Part shown: piece by piece, positions 14,001 to 26,700 of the stretch | Layout: every line of letters begins with the position of its first letter | Position numbering within the stretch: position 1 is the stretch's first letter | Assembly (NCBI GenBank): GCA_001953115.1 | Contig: LSSL01001690.1 | Location: 1-58,215, forward strand | DNA length: 58,215 nt | Reading direction: 5' to 3' | Source: Smittium mucronatum | Taxonomy: Eukaryota > Kickxellomycota > Harpellomycetes > Harpellales > Legeriomycetaceae | Notes under the pieces: generated by a model | What the model saw: the letters and a program-made list of their open reading frames with translations, nothing else | Databases searched by the model: none | Told to the model about the DNA's origin: nothing | Translations under genes and position numbers: made by a program

Positions 14001-16185
14001 AATAGAAAAATAAGTTGTTTTTAATCTAAATAGCGTCGAATAGTCGTATAGTTTTCTTTTCAGGTAGTTTTTTTTGTTATATTTTTAGTTGAAAATGGAG
14101 ATTTTTTTTTTTACAAGTAATAATGCTTTTCTCATTAGATTATTTTAGAGTTGTGTTATATTGCACTTTTTGTTTGCATATTATTGTTAATATATTTAGG
14201 AAATTAAAACAGGATATCAAATTTTTTCCGATTACCAAATTATTTGTGAAATAATCATAATCAATAAAACTTTTATAAATTTTCTAGATTTTTTTTCTCT
14301 AAAAATACTTGATCTATATCATTTAAAAAAGCCAAAATTATTTCGATATTGAAAAAAATATAAATTTAAAATATGTAGGTGCAAAATATACAGCTGAATT
14401 TTAAATGTAAGATGTGAATAATTTTTGTCCACAATAAAGATAGGTATACTTATAATTTATAATTTACTCATGTTATATTTTAAAAAATTAACCTTCTCAT
14501 TATGAATTTATTTCCACTCGAAGAAAAAAAGTAATTAATTGTCAATATGCAAAATTAACAATACAATAAATAAAAAATAATTATTAATAATATTAAAATC
14601 AAAAGAATAATAGTTAAACTTAAAGGTGCTCAAATGATCCTGATTTAGATGTATTAAATAAACTTAAATATGAGTTTTAATTTTCTATTCCAGGATAAAT
14701 TTGTTATCGTTATACAATATGGCTTTTTAGATATTTGATAAAATTATTAGATGAATTACTAATATTCCAATCAAATGAGGAATAAAAATTTTCTTACTTA
14801 TAAAAAAATTTAGATTAGAGTATTAAAAAATTATAAATATAAATATAAAAACTCAGAAAAATTTAATCAGTATTGAATTTAACAGTTTATTTGGCTATAA
14901 TTGCCTCTGTGAATACTAGAAAGTATTAAACCTAGTTGATATATTCGACTTATAAATTTTAGAAAATATTGTTGGGTCAATAAATTGATAAATCAATTTA
15001 TTCTCATAATTTTAAATCAAATTTATTTTTATACCTCTGTACAGTATTCTCAAATATGTAAAACAAAAGATAAAAAAATATTTATACTAAGCGAAAAATA
15101 AATCTTTATTATCAGAATCCCCCCTTTCTACAAAAAAAAACAAAGTCTTTGCCTAAAACTACTAGATTTTTCAATAGGAACAGGTAAAATTTAATTAATT
15201 TTTATTAGTATTCTATTTTAAAATATATTAATTGTATTAAAAACACTAAAATAAGATCAAAGCCAATTAAAGATAAAAAATGATTTGGAATAAATCTGCC
15301 ATAAAATACACATAAAATATATAGTCATATCATCAAATAATGGCATTATTTGAGAAAAAAAACTAAGATATATATGTATTTGAGAATTTGTAACTGTAGG
15401 ATAACAGTCTTTTTTATTATTAATATTCAGAAAATTTTGAATTTAGTATTATATTAAGTCATTTTTTATACTGTACATTTTAAAAATTAGGAAGGTTGAA
15501 AAATTATCTAAAAAATCTTACACTGAATGCATATATTAGCTAAATAAACTATGTATATTTTTTCCGGGTTATTTTCAAGAAAAAAACTCATAAGAAATTT
15601 ATGTTCATCTGAGGTATGTTTGAAGAATATATTTATTCCAAGAAAAATGGGTTTCTTGTATTATTGAAAAACTATAGCTTTATATATATCCAATAAATCA
15701 TAAAGTTTCTCATCCTATTCTCTCAAAACCAAAATCCCTTTTTTTTTTCATAAATTAATTACTTCATCATTTTTTTCTGGTTATTTGTTGAGCTTTGATT
15801 ATTAAAGACAAAAAAAAAAACAAAAAAAAACTTTTTTCTGTATCTAAAAGTTACTTTAAATTGGTTTTATTTTTTCTGGATTTATTTAGCTATTATAGTT
15901 GTTGGTTATACTTATGATAAGTATAGAAATAAAATACCTCAGATAAATTTTATAACTGCATTAAATCTTAATATTTTATCTGAATTTCACCCATAATTTT
16001 CAGAAGAAGAGTTTTTCGAACATTTAACTCAGCAAAATTCCAATTATTTAATTATTTTTATAATCATGAAGTTAAAATAGTTTTTTTTTGATAAATAAGT
16101 TTATAGAAATTAAGAAAATTTTAGTTTCAGAATGGGTTTATATTTCTATAACACTTTTTTTTTTTTTTTTTTTTTTAGGGAATTT
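8099..16185. other. A/T-rich noncoding stretch with simple repeats
   Basis: No supportable gene. Visible items are a run of nine G at 9406-9414, a (TATGAA)-type microsatellite at about 9207-9233, and a T-run of about 20 at 16156-16176 leading into the first gap. The ORFs present are short and low in complexity. Confidence 0.6.
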
Positions 16186-16651
16186 NNNNNNNNNNNNNNN
16201 NNNNNNNNNNNNNNNNNNNNNNNNNNNNNNNNNNNNNNNNNNNNNNNNNNNNNNNNNNNNNNNNNNNNNNNNNNNNNNNNNNNNNNNNNNNNNNNNNNNN
16301 NNNNNNNNNNNNNNNNNNNNNNNNNNNNNNNNNNNNNNNNNNNNNNNNNNNNNNNNNNNNNNNNNNNNNNNNNNNNNNNNNNNNNNNNNNNNNNNNNNNN
16401 NNNNNNNNNNNNNNNNNNNNNNNNNNNNNNNNNNNNNNNNNNNNNNNNNNNNNNNNNNNNNNNNNNNNNNNNNNNNNNNNNNNNNNNNNNNNNNNNNNNN
16501 NNNNNNNNNNNNNNNNNNNNNNNNNNNNNNNNNNNNNNNNNNNNNNNNNNNNNNNNNNNNNNNNNNNNNNNNNNNNNNNNNNNNNNNNNNNNNNNNNNNN
16601 NNNNNNNNNNNNNNNNNNNNNNNNNNNNNNNNNNNNNNNNNNNNNNNNNNN
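16186..16651. other. assembly gap (466 N)
   Basis: A run of unknown bases. Its left flank is a long T-run and its right flank is the end of a minus-strand LINE tail, so both sides are difficult to assemble. ORFs spanning it are artefacts. Confidence 0.99.
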
Positions 16652-16757
16652 AAAACTAAAATAAAAACACAATAAAAGGAAAAAAATAATCGAATTTCAT
16701 CCCACTCCCATCTGTCGCTCTAGCGGCTCCGTACCCACTGGGCATTGGTTCAAGGAT
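16652..16757 (-). repeat. 5'-truncated LINE 3' tail copy
   Basis: Read on the minus strand, this segment contains CCTTGAACCAATGCCCAGTG, then a gctgctagagcg-like motif, then a stretch like the tail of the LINE copies at 28.5-30.7 kb. Homology starts abruptly at CCTTGAACC, so the copy is strongly 5'-truncated, as usual for target-primed insertion. Its 3' end runs into the gap. Confidence 0.75.
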
Positions 16758-19059
16758 ATTTCTATAACACGAGTTTAATTCATACTTCACATTAATTTTT
16801 TTTGAAAAATGTAATCATGAAATGAAACATTTTAGAAATTAAGTTTTTTGAAAATGATTCTATCTATTTTTCAAGCATAATATAATGAAATTATCATTTA
16901 TTTGCGCATAATTTTCCCAAATCACATTTATAAAGCCTTAAGTATAAGGGTAAGTTTTTCTCGTAGCTCCGTTTATTTTATATGAATTGCCCAAAATTTT
17001 CATTTTTCTATCATATAAACTAGATACCAAAACAGTTTTTTTTTTTTTTTAGTTTTTTTATTCAAAATTAATTCTTTTAGACGTTATTTGCATATTCTGT
17101 TATTTTTAAAATTAATAATTCAGCAAACATTAATAAATTAAATAATAATAATATACTTTACAGTATATAGGATCGGTAATATTAATTACGGTAAAAAATA
17201 TCAACATTTATAAAATATAAAAGTTATTAGATAAAATCACAGTAAAAATAATGAAGGAATATAATAAAAACGAGAAAAATATTTTTCTACCTTAAAAAAT
17301 GTACTCAATTAAGAAAATTTTAGATTAAAACTGGGGCTGCGAAATTGCTTTTTCAAAATTTAAAGAAATAAAGAGAAAGAGGAATCATTAATGAATTTAT
17401 GGGGGTTTCAGCCAAAAAAATCGAGATTATTGGTATGTTTTATACCAATTTTTTCAAGAAATAAAACCAAATTTATGGGGATTATTTTATTTATAATATG
17501 TAATTTTTAAAAAAACGTTTGTTTTAAAAAATTATCTAGTTTGATTTGATTTTAAAGTTCTATTTTTTTAATATATTCTGCAAATAACGATTTTAAATTT
17601 TTTTTGAAAATTTTATTCTCCAAAATTCTAATTTCTAAATAAAGATTAATTCTATTTAATTTTAAAACTTATTTCGAACCTAAAAGGTCTCATATTAGCA
17701 ACTTTTTAATGTATATTATTTTTTTGAATAAAATTAAAAATGGTTTATGATCACAAACTAATTTCAGAAAAATTATTTTTAGCCTTTTAAGTACAACCCT
17801 TCCAATAATTATAATAAAATTGGGAAATGAATGATAAAAAAATGAACGTTTTTATTAAAAGTTAAGATTAAAAAGGAAATGTATGTTGTATTTTTTTTAT
17901 TATGTCATGTAAAACCAAAAAATTTATAAGAAATTTTTTCCATTAATCCGATCTATTTTAAATAATAATAAAATATCATTGAAAGACTATCAGAAAATAT
18001 TAATGGTTTCCAATAAGTTTAATCGAACCTTATCAAACCTTATCAAACCTTATATAATAAACAAATCACATCCGAGTAAACTTGCAAATTTATCTCCAAT
18101 ACCTAAATTGTTTTTAAAAATGAAAATTTGAAAAAAATTTTCAGCTAATATATTTTTTAATAAAAAATTTGATATCTTCATTAACATATAAGTGATCACT
18201 ATATTTATTATGAGCCTGTGAATAATCCTTTTTAAAATTTTATTTTTTACGTATGAATTTTTAAGTTATGTATCATATTATAGTCTATAGGTTAAATATA
18301 CATAGTCGAGTGAAGATATTAAACTTATGAATGTCGATTATTAAAGAATGATTTTTTTGTTCTAAAATATTAATTATTAATTAATGGGACTCTTCCAGTT
18401 TTTTTATTTTTTGGAAATTTACTAGGATAAATAGTATTAATCTTTTTGGTCTCATTTCATAGATATTTTTCTAGTTTATAATTAAGTTTTTGTTGACACT
18501 ATTTTTTTTCTTTATTAGTTGTTACCATTTTATTATGTCAAATATTTTTTCTTTAAATGATTAACTGATCTTTATTCCCATATCATTGGCAAAGTTTTCG
18601 TTTTGATGAATTAACTGAAGCCCCTTTGTTTCTATATTATTTATTTTATTGGTCTCATTTTCAGCTAGTTTGAAATCATATTTCCAATATCTATTTAAAA
18701 TAGATCTTGGAAAAAAATTAAAATTGTCAGACGTTTAAATCTTCAGTTAATAACGAATATTTATAGAGGTTTAAAACTCATTTCTTGAGGCCTTTCATTG
18801 CGCATTGCAAATGATTTTTTGAATTGAAATTTATTTGGATAATGCATAAAGACCACCGCACCATTATAAATCTATATTTTTCTATATCCTTAATAAATTT
18901 TACTGGTTTCTGTTGTATACAAATTAATTAAAAATAATTATAAAAAGTTCAGTATTATCGTTCTGTTAAAATTAGTTATATAATTTTTTATAATTTTTAC
19001 TTTTTTAAGGCAGATTTATTTTAAAGTCAATAAAATTTTTTAAGAACTAACATTTTTTT
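16758..19059. other. A/T-rich noncoding stretch
   Basis: No supportable gene. A short tandem repeat of the 10-mer AACCTTATCA (about three units) lies at 18025-18053. Otherwise the sequence is A/T-rich and low in complexity. Confidence 0.6.
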
Positions 19060-19180
19060 TTCAAATCCTCTCTGCTGCTCTAGAATCTCTATACCTAGAG
19101 ATAATTGTTTATAAGGGGCCGTTGAATCACTTATAGTCTGGAGCTTAAGAGTTCTGGTATATATTTATTTTTTAGCCCTC
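19060..19180 (-). repeat. diverged LINE 3' tail copy
   Basis: On the minus strand the segment with GGTATAGAGATTCTAGAGCA aligns with GGTACAGAGCTGCTAGAGCG of the LINE tail at 28.7 kb. It is preceded by a block resembling the GATCACCAGCCCCC region and followed by an A-rich stretch. It is clearly more diverged than the other copies. The hairpin seen in the better copies is only partly recognisable here. Confidence 0.5.
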
Positions 19181-20026
19181 TTTTCAGAAAATATAGTTTT
19201 CATTTACTCAGTTTTATATTCTTCCTTTCCTCAAAGCCGAAATGGATTGGGTGTCTTAATGGGCCCAGGCGGGATTGATTAATATATTTTCCTTAGATAT
19301 TTCCTTGATATTTTTATTAATAAAATTCAAAAAAATAAATTATATTCGGCAATTTTTTTTAAATTCAAATATATATATATATATATGGTGTGTATTAATT
19401 AAAGCTTTAGCCCAAAAGAACTTATATCGTGCAATAATTTTTCATTATATAGTTTTAGAAGCATATTCATTCCAAACTATCAATGAATAATTTAATTACT
19501 GGATGGTGTGGTGGCTACTTAATAATTTTTATTGCCCAATTCGCCTCAAAAGTGTTTCTATTAAATTTTTTACTCACCCCTCTTATTTGTTTTATATTTT
19601 CATCTTTAAATATAAATTGTAATTTTTTTTGCATGATTCCGACTAGATTTTTAATGCCCTAGGCTCTTCTAGAAAAAATAAAAAATACCCATCCTTTAAA
19701 ACTAATAATCAATAAAAATGCAAATTTTACCGTTTTATTAAATAAAAACAAGATTTAGAATGCGGTTTAAATTGTGTTATGGAAATAAGTGTTGTGAAGA
19801 TATCAAATACACGCAGATTAGTTATAAAAGAGCTAAAATAAAAATTTTCATATTTCTGAGCATATTTCAAGAGTTATCTTAGACACTTTAACTAAAGCTA
19901 ATCAATTTACATACAAATTTAAATATTTTTCGAATCCTCCATTGAACATTATTTCTCCTATTATGATATTAACAGCTATACAATCTAGATAGATAATAAA
20001 TGGAATTTTCCTAATATGTTAGGGGT

Positions 20027-20289
20027 TTAAAAAACCAGTCTTTCTTTTTGTAGTCCCTCCTCTACCTTGACGACTTCAACATGTTGTGTATTGAATAAAG
20101 ATTTGTTTTTTAATTCTCCCCAATATTTTAGAATTGATTCAATGGTAGATTTATTTAGCCCGCAATGTCTTGACAAAAATTAAATAACATACTTATTGGA
20201 TTCTCATCATCCAATTTAGAAAAATTCTTCAAGATGAAGAGATAATTAAATTATTTTTCAGTTAGCTGACATTTCGATACCTTGACCAT
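20027..20289 (-). pseudogene. decayed helix-turn-helix frame, possible transposase N-terminus
   Basis: From an ATG at 20289 the frame reads MVKVSKCQLTEK, a stop, then FNYLFILKNFSKLDDE. A one-base shift near 20173 leads to SRHCGLNKSTIESILKYWGE, which has the spacing of a helix-turn-helix (CGLNKSTIESIL), and then to a TAA at 20027. Helix-turn-helix N-termini are usual in DNA-transposon transposases, but I cannot assign a family and the reading needs one frameshift and one stop to be ignored. It lies in a stretch of higher complexity that also carries a LINE tail. Confidence 0.3.
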
Positions 20290-21900
20290 TTATTAATGTT
20301 CACAGTTTAAGTTAGTCTAGTAGAAATAGATTATTTATATGAGTTCTGAAGAAGATAAAAATGGGTTTGCAATTCGAACAACCATTTTACCAAGTATATT
20401 CTTGTAAGTAACTCGCTTAGTAATAAATCTAACAATGAGGTAGGTATAACATTTTTTATGGGTTTGGGGGCTGTATATGGGAAAATTTATTTCTTATTTT
20501 GAGTTCCGATTTACAAAAAATTCAGCTTATCATTTTGCGAAAAGTGATTAAATTTAGTTATATGAAGCTGACCTGTTTTTGCAGATCAATAAGAATACCA
20601 GTATTTTATTCAATAGTTCTGGCAAATTAAAACTTCAATAGCATTACTTCAATTATGCTTTTTGCATTCATGCGTGACGCGTGAAACACTTTGTCCAATG
20701 TGATGTTAAATATATACCCATTGTTTATTATATCGCTATTATTCAAAACCATTGGGGAATCAGGATTATCAGCAAAGCCTGCATATTTTTTTATCCTCTA
20801 TCTAATGATAGTTGGTCTAGTTTTTAGGCGGGGTCAAAGTGTGTCAGAGCTCAAATTTTACTGGTAAAAACATCAAAAATAACTGGGCTCAATTTTGTTT
20901 CTCATGGAATATAGGCAATATTAAATTTTTTTTCTCAAATGATCGTTGGGATATAAATCAGACAGGCCAATAGCCTAAATTGGGATTTATACAATGACTC
21001 TCAATGATGTCAATGGCTGTATATTCCATTCTCTATGATGTTCAAACAACGAATCTTTTTTCTCCATGAAAGTTTACTGACAAATATATTAAACTTTTTT
21101 TTCATTACAGATTTTACTGGCAGATAATATCAGAAAAAAAAAATCCTTAGCTTGAATTTCGAATAATAGAACGCTATTTCGGAAGGGTTAAAGTTTGGGT
21201 CCAGTGAATAAACGCGTGTAGGAAATATCACTATAAACAGCAAGAAGTGTAGAGGGGGTTTCACAGATCTATTGTTCCACTTTAGAAAGAACCTTTTCAA
21301 TGACCTTGAAAGCAAGACTAGAGATTTATATGCATCGTTTTTTGTTAAACTATGGGTTATAAAACTCATCTGGAACCATTTTTTAAATAATCAAAAAAGG
21401 TATTAAGCGATAGCCAGTTTAAACCATCGAACTTTTTACACCATTTAATGATAATCATCAAAAATGTTATTACTATTCCAATGAGGCTTGAGAAATGATG
21501 GCTCTATTTCAAAATGAATTGTTAAAAAACAATGGTACTTTTTGAGGATATGAGAACAATCAAAAGTATAAAAAACATATCTAATAGAAATTCTACCCCA
21601 CTTTTAAAGAATATTTTAATTTTTTATACTAAAAACATTTAAATTTCTTTCGTAGTAAACTGGAATATACAAGTTTAGATTGAATGCTAAAATCAGTGGG
21701 TAGATTTTTTCACTGCTGACAATCAACAAAAATATTGACTATTTAGAGTGTTTTTACTCTAATCTCTCTTCTCCATCATTTTTTAAATAATATTTGACTA
21801 ATAATCATTTTTTCATATAATTTTTTTCAAGTAAACAATATTTTGAGATCAGTACTGTGTTAAAATCGAGTCTGAATAATATATTTGAATAAGCAGATGA
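20290..21900 (-). other. coding-like relic island, unidentified
   Basis: This stretch has more C and G than its surroundings. On the minus strand it gives long frames broken by scattered stops, the best being 79 codons at 21130-21369 (start MSFITHSLTKNDAYKSLVLL). An adjacent frame contains VSKLSWRKKIRCLNIIENGI. The pattern is that of an old transposable element. I could not match it to the LINE or DIRS proteins in this window or to a family I know. Confidence 0.3.
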
Positions 21901-22079
21901 AGTAAAAAATTTCAACGCTAGTGCCACTGGTCCCCTCTTTACTAGGAAAAACTAAACAAAATAAACGAAGCGCCTTGATATAACCATACATTATCTCACA
22001 AAAAAAATCAAGTAGACTAATACAAAGATTTTATAACTAAACTCTCGACTCGATTTTCAAAACTCTTTACAAATTTTAA

Positions 22080-22668
22080 ATGTCTGCAAATCTTGGAAAT
22101 AGGGTAGCCCTCCTAAACTCAAAAAAGAACAGTTTACTTATATATGCCTTCTTCCATTCAATACTGGCTCTTATATGGGGCGTATGGATAGCATATTTGT
22201 TGTTCAGCTTAGTCAATAGTGAAAAAAGCAGAAAAAATACAGGTGTTTATATATTCATTGTGTTTTCAATTTCTATGTTCATACTAAGCATTTATCTCTT
22301 GTTTGTAACTTTCAAGGTAAGTTATTACATACAATTTGCCAATTTTCTTTATGAAAATTTATTTGTTTATTTAGAAAATAAAGAGAGTCAAGAAGGATAT
22401 GAGGATGGAGTTACATCTTCATTATACCTATTCTGATCGAAATCTAACCCAGGATTGCTCACACATAAGCTTGCCCATCTTAAATAACAAATGTAGTTTC
22501 AAAACAATATACAAAGAATTAGAAACCCAACCTATACCAGAATGCAGAAAAGCTGCACAAAAACCCCTTAGCTCAAACAAAAATTTTATTGATATGGATT
22601 CTGGAAATAAATTAAAAAGTGTAGGGAGTCTCAGCACATTAAAGGGGACCGAGCCTAAAAAATATTGA
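22080..22668 (+). CDS. two-exon small membrane protein, function unknown
   Basis: Exon 1 is 22080-22316 (79 codons). The intron is 22317-22374 (58 nt, GTAAGT...TTTAG). Exon 2 is 22375-22668, ending in TGA, for a 176-residue product. Splicing keeps the frame, whereas the unspliced frame stops soon after the junction. An in-frame TAA directly precedes the ATG, which fixes the start. Two hydrophobic segments lie at about residues 19-44 and 55-77, joined by a short charged loop (NSEKSRKN). The second is followed at the splice junction by a strongly basic run (KIKRVKKD), which suggests a cytoplasmic hydrophilic tail of about 95 residues rich in Ser, Lys and Pro with several Cys. I recognise no family. 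It is followed after 1.1 kb by the PH-domain gene on the same strand. A real gene is likely from the intron, composition and frame. Confidence 0.8.
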
Positions 22669-23798
22669 GAATTTTTACATAATATTTTCTCTTCTTTTGC
22701 TTTTTATCTTTGAAATTAATAAAAAAAAGTTATCGTATATGGAATTCTAATTCCCTTTATATATTTGTTCTAGAATTATTTTAATGTAAAACATTCACAA
22801 AACCTTTTTTTTTTGGTCCAGATTACTAAATTATTGAAGGTTTTAAATGTGTGTGGGGGGGGGGGGTTATACTACTCCACTTATAAATAATAGAATTCAT
22901 CGAGTTTAGATTCGGAAATATTTTATACATCCCCCAATAACCTCCGCAGTTTTTTTTATTTCCTAAGAAATCCTTGGATATTTATTTCACGAGACTTATG
23001 GTTTTGCTCACATGAGGATATGGAATATAGTTTTATTTGACAAGCCAATAGGCCTAAAATTATTCAATTAATAAACATCTATAACAGTTCTAGAGTTTGA
23101 ACAAGTCAAAGGTATAAAAAAAAGATTCATCTAGAAAGAAAAATAGAGAATCTTTTAATGATATTTATTCCTTGAAATAAAATCTTTTTTAAATGAAGAA
23201 TTAATAAATTTTAAATTATTATGATCCATTTTTATTTTATATGAGCCACATTTATTGTTTTTTCATAAGAGAATTTGAGATTAAAAATTGTTCTAGGTTT
23301 CCGTTTCTATGACTAAATATCGTTTATAAGACATGGAGCTATTGCTCAAAAAATAAATAAATAAAAGAGATGCCATATGGAAAAATAATAGTGAGCATAG
23401 ATGAGTTCCTCATTTGAATCATTTATTTTTTCTCATTCTACTGATCCTGGGATAAAAAATTACAGAATAGTGTGGTATATAAACATCCAAACATCCACAA
23501 TCATTTTTTTATACATTTAATAATATTTATAAACCATTTTTTAATTCTTGACTTACCACTAATCAGTCCCAACCTTAATATTATAAAGATTATATATTTA
23601 TTTCCAGAATCATATTGATCCCGAAACTTAAACGCTCCTCTGTAATTTTAATATTATTAGAGGATTTGTGCATATCTCAAAGTTATGAGTTTCTATGAAA
23701 CGTAGAGTATCCTTAAATCTCATATCGTAAATCTTTCACTATTGTTTGTAATATATATAATATCAGTATAATTATCTAATTCAAATTAATATCAAGCT
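22669..23798. other. intergenic region with a G12 run
   Basis: The spacer between two same-strand genes. It contains a run of twelve G at 22855-22866, preceded by GTGT, which is remarkable in such A/T-rich DNA. No ORF worth calling and no clear promoter motif is seen. It presumably holds the 3' end of the first gene and the promoter of the second. Confidence 0.6.
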
Positions 23799-26700
23799 AT
23801 GAACAATGTTCAATTTGTTACATTTGGTGCCACTGGACTCTTGAGCAAAAAAAGTAGGAATGGTGTATGGCAAAAACGAATTTTTGTTTTAAAGGACGAT
23901 GGGACATTTGGATATATTGTAAAGAACAGATCAAGAGAAGAATATCGCCCAGTAGAGTTTGATTTCATAAATTCTATACATATAGGAAAAATAGATTTCG
24001 AGCGCTTGAAGATCATAAACTTGGAATGCAGAACAGCTTATATAAAACCCCTTAATATACCATTTTTGAAATCTGAAGTTAATAAGCCAATCAATATTCG
24101 AAATTCTTATATGAACTTAGGCCCTGATTTTCAGGTTAAAGCAGAGAGCAGCGAAGAAGTTCAAATATGGGCTCAGTATTTGAGTTATGTTATATCTAAA
24201 AAGGCTAATACCTTTTCTTTTGTTTGCTTACACTCTGCTCAGTCCCGCGAAAACAACAAAAAGATGACTAAGATTGTCCAAGAAATGATGGATGGCTTAG
24301 ATAAATCTTTTGGAAACGTGTTCCTATCTAAAATCAATTTATTCAATATTGACAAAGCTCGTAAGGATAAACTTATATCAAGCTCTAATGATAAATCTAT
24401 CAATTTAGACATTTTAAAACACAGAAAATCCCAAAGCGTCAATAAAAAGATGATCCAAATATCTAATAGTTCCGATAATTTTTTTTCAAAAGATGGATAC
24501 ATAAAACACCAAAAAAAAGGAGCTCTAGAAAATAAAAATAAAAATACATCATTTGATGATGATATAAAAAAACACCCTTTAAACTCCACACGATTGGATA
24601 CCGTATACGATCAGAATAGTGGTTTTGCGGAGGAAAAATTGGTGAAAGTGTCAAGCCCAAGCGCATCCGAGATAAAAATTGCTGATCCGAATGGAGAATG
24701 TGATTACGTCGGAGTTGAAAAGAATTTAAAAAGATATCAGATAAAAAATGAAAAAGATGACCTTCCTAAAGTTTCACAAAAACAAGTTAAGCTAAAAGAA
24801 TCCTTTCTGACTAATTTTTTTGACAAGGACGATTTTTTACAGGATAAATCGAATTCTACCAATTTTAAGGCAACCCATATAAGCAAAGGCTCAGAAAATA
24901 ACCATAATCCGATCAACGTTTCATCCACCGAAGAAGAGAGTGAAAAAATCGATTCGAGCAACATATCTTCATCAAATCTATCGGTATTTACTGAAAATTC
25001 TAATGATAGCTCTTTTGAGTCCGAGATTTTGCAAAAACAGCAAGACCAATTTCCATTTATAGAGGTGAAAAAAGAAAGGGGGAAAAACAAAAGAGTAAAG
25101 GTTTATCTCGAACATTCGAATTTTTATGAAAATCCTAATAATAAGGAAGAAAAACAGTTATTAAATTTAGAAGATCGCGTTATAGAAAAAAAATATTCTG
25201 AGGGGGTTTTACATACATTATCGGAAAGAGAAGCTGATAATAGCTTGCAGAAACCATCTAAAATTCTCCCATTAAACTCTTTAATCGAAAAAATCGATGA
25301 TTTAAATATCAATGAGAATCTTCAGAGAACCAATGAGCAGGTTACCGCTGCTTCCATTAGAAAAAATTCTCCCTGCTCTATCCACTCTAAATTATTCGAA
25401 AATAATTTTACCGAAGATAAAAAACTTGAGGTTAAGGAGAATGGCAAAAATGTTATGGATATAATAGGAAAAGATAAAAAGAATATTCCAGAAAATGAAG
25501 CCATAAAATCAGACCCTACTGATACGGGTAAAAAGAGTGTAAAATTTCTGAGTCTATTTGAAAAAGAATTGTGTAGTAATAGAATCATGGGTAATTACAC
25601 ACCCAGTCAAAGAAATCTACTGGAAATTCAGTCAACAGAAGCAAAAGACAAGGCTCTTTATTCAAATCCAGTAAAAATTGGAGTTGGAAAGAAAATACTG
25701 AAAAGAAACAATTTAAATGTGGATTCAGACCTGTTTACAATAAATCTTGATGAAATTTTCCTAGGTATTGAACCAAAGTCTGTAAAAAACAAAGGTTCAA
25801 ATGGAATGAAATCCCCCATACCCGCAACCTTAAAAAGCATAGATAAAAATGTTAAGAAAAAAGGAATAGCTGTTATCGGTAGCATTAGGCGAAGATTTGT
25901 CCCTAAAGCCAAGAAAAATTTTGACATCAGCAATATAGAAACCTCCCTGTCAAACCCCGATCAAACCAAATATTTAATAACAGAAAGTAAAGGAATAGAG
26001 CTAATAAATACAAACCCATACATTGAGACGGACCAAAAAGTTATTAATAATGGCAAATTATCACCCGAGAAAAAAAAATTTTTTGAAAAAAATATAATTG
26101 AGGATAAAAAAATTTATGGGAAGGGTAAGTGTTTTTAATCCAAAAATATAGTTAAAGAAATGCAGTTAATTATATATTTCTATTTTTAGAAGCTGATGGC
26201 GCTTATCGATTTGAGAATGTTATATACGATGATTTTTATCTGGGCACTGCTCCGAGTGAAAGAATGATTAACGATGAACAGGATCCAGTCAGAATGACTT
26301 CCATATTGAGCAGTCAGTCACTATATGACACCAAGGATGACTCTAATACTATCCCTATCACCTATTCTTTTAAAAATGCGAGTATCTTTCAGTCCAGAAA
26401 AAATCACTGGATAAACGAATCTTTTATCCCTGAGAACAGTGGTCAAGAACACAACGGTAACGAATTGAAATAATGGATTATTTTTTTATGTAAATTGATA
26501 TTTGATTTCATTTTATTAGAAAAAAATACTAATGATACTGTAAAAAGGGATTTTAAAAGCTGCAACGTTTCGTTGAATGGAGGAAGATACCCATACCTAC
26601 CAAATTGTACAAAGCAACATAGTTTGGAGCCTTTGGGATCTGTAAATAGGTTGAAAACATCAGATTCTATAAATGGAATATCGAACCAAGACGGAATTGA

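Noticed and set aside
16088..16675. Long ORFs spanning the N runs here and at 29811-30700.
   Set aside because: They are produced by reading N as open sequence; the real flanks are a T-run or LINE tail.
16690..16750. A tRNA- or SINE-like head suggested by the GC-rich block and the GGTTCAAG word.
   Set aside because: It aligns base by base with the LINE tails at 28.7 and 29.95/30.6 kb on the opposite strand, and no cloverleaf can be drawn.
23810..25933. Several ORFs of 67-117 codons on the minus strand of the PH-domain gene.
   Set aside because: They lie opposite a long, well-supported exon, where stop codons are rarer. Composition and splicing support only the plus strand.
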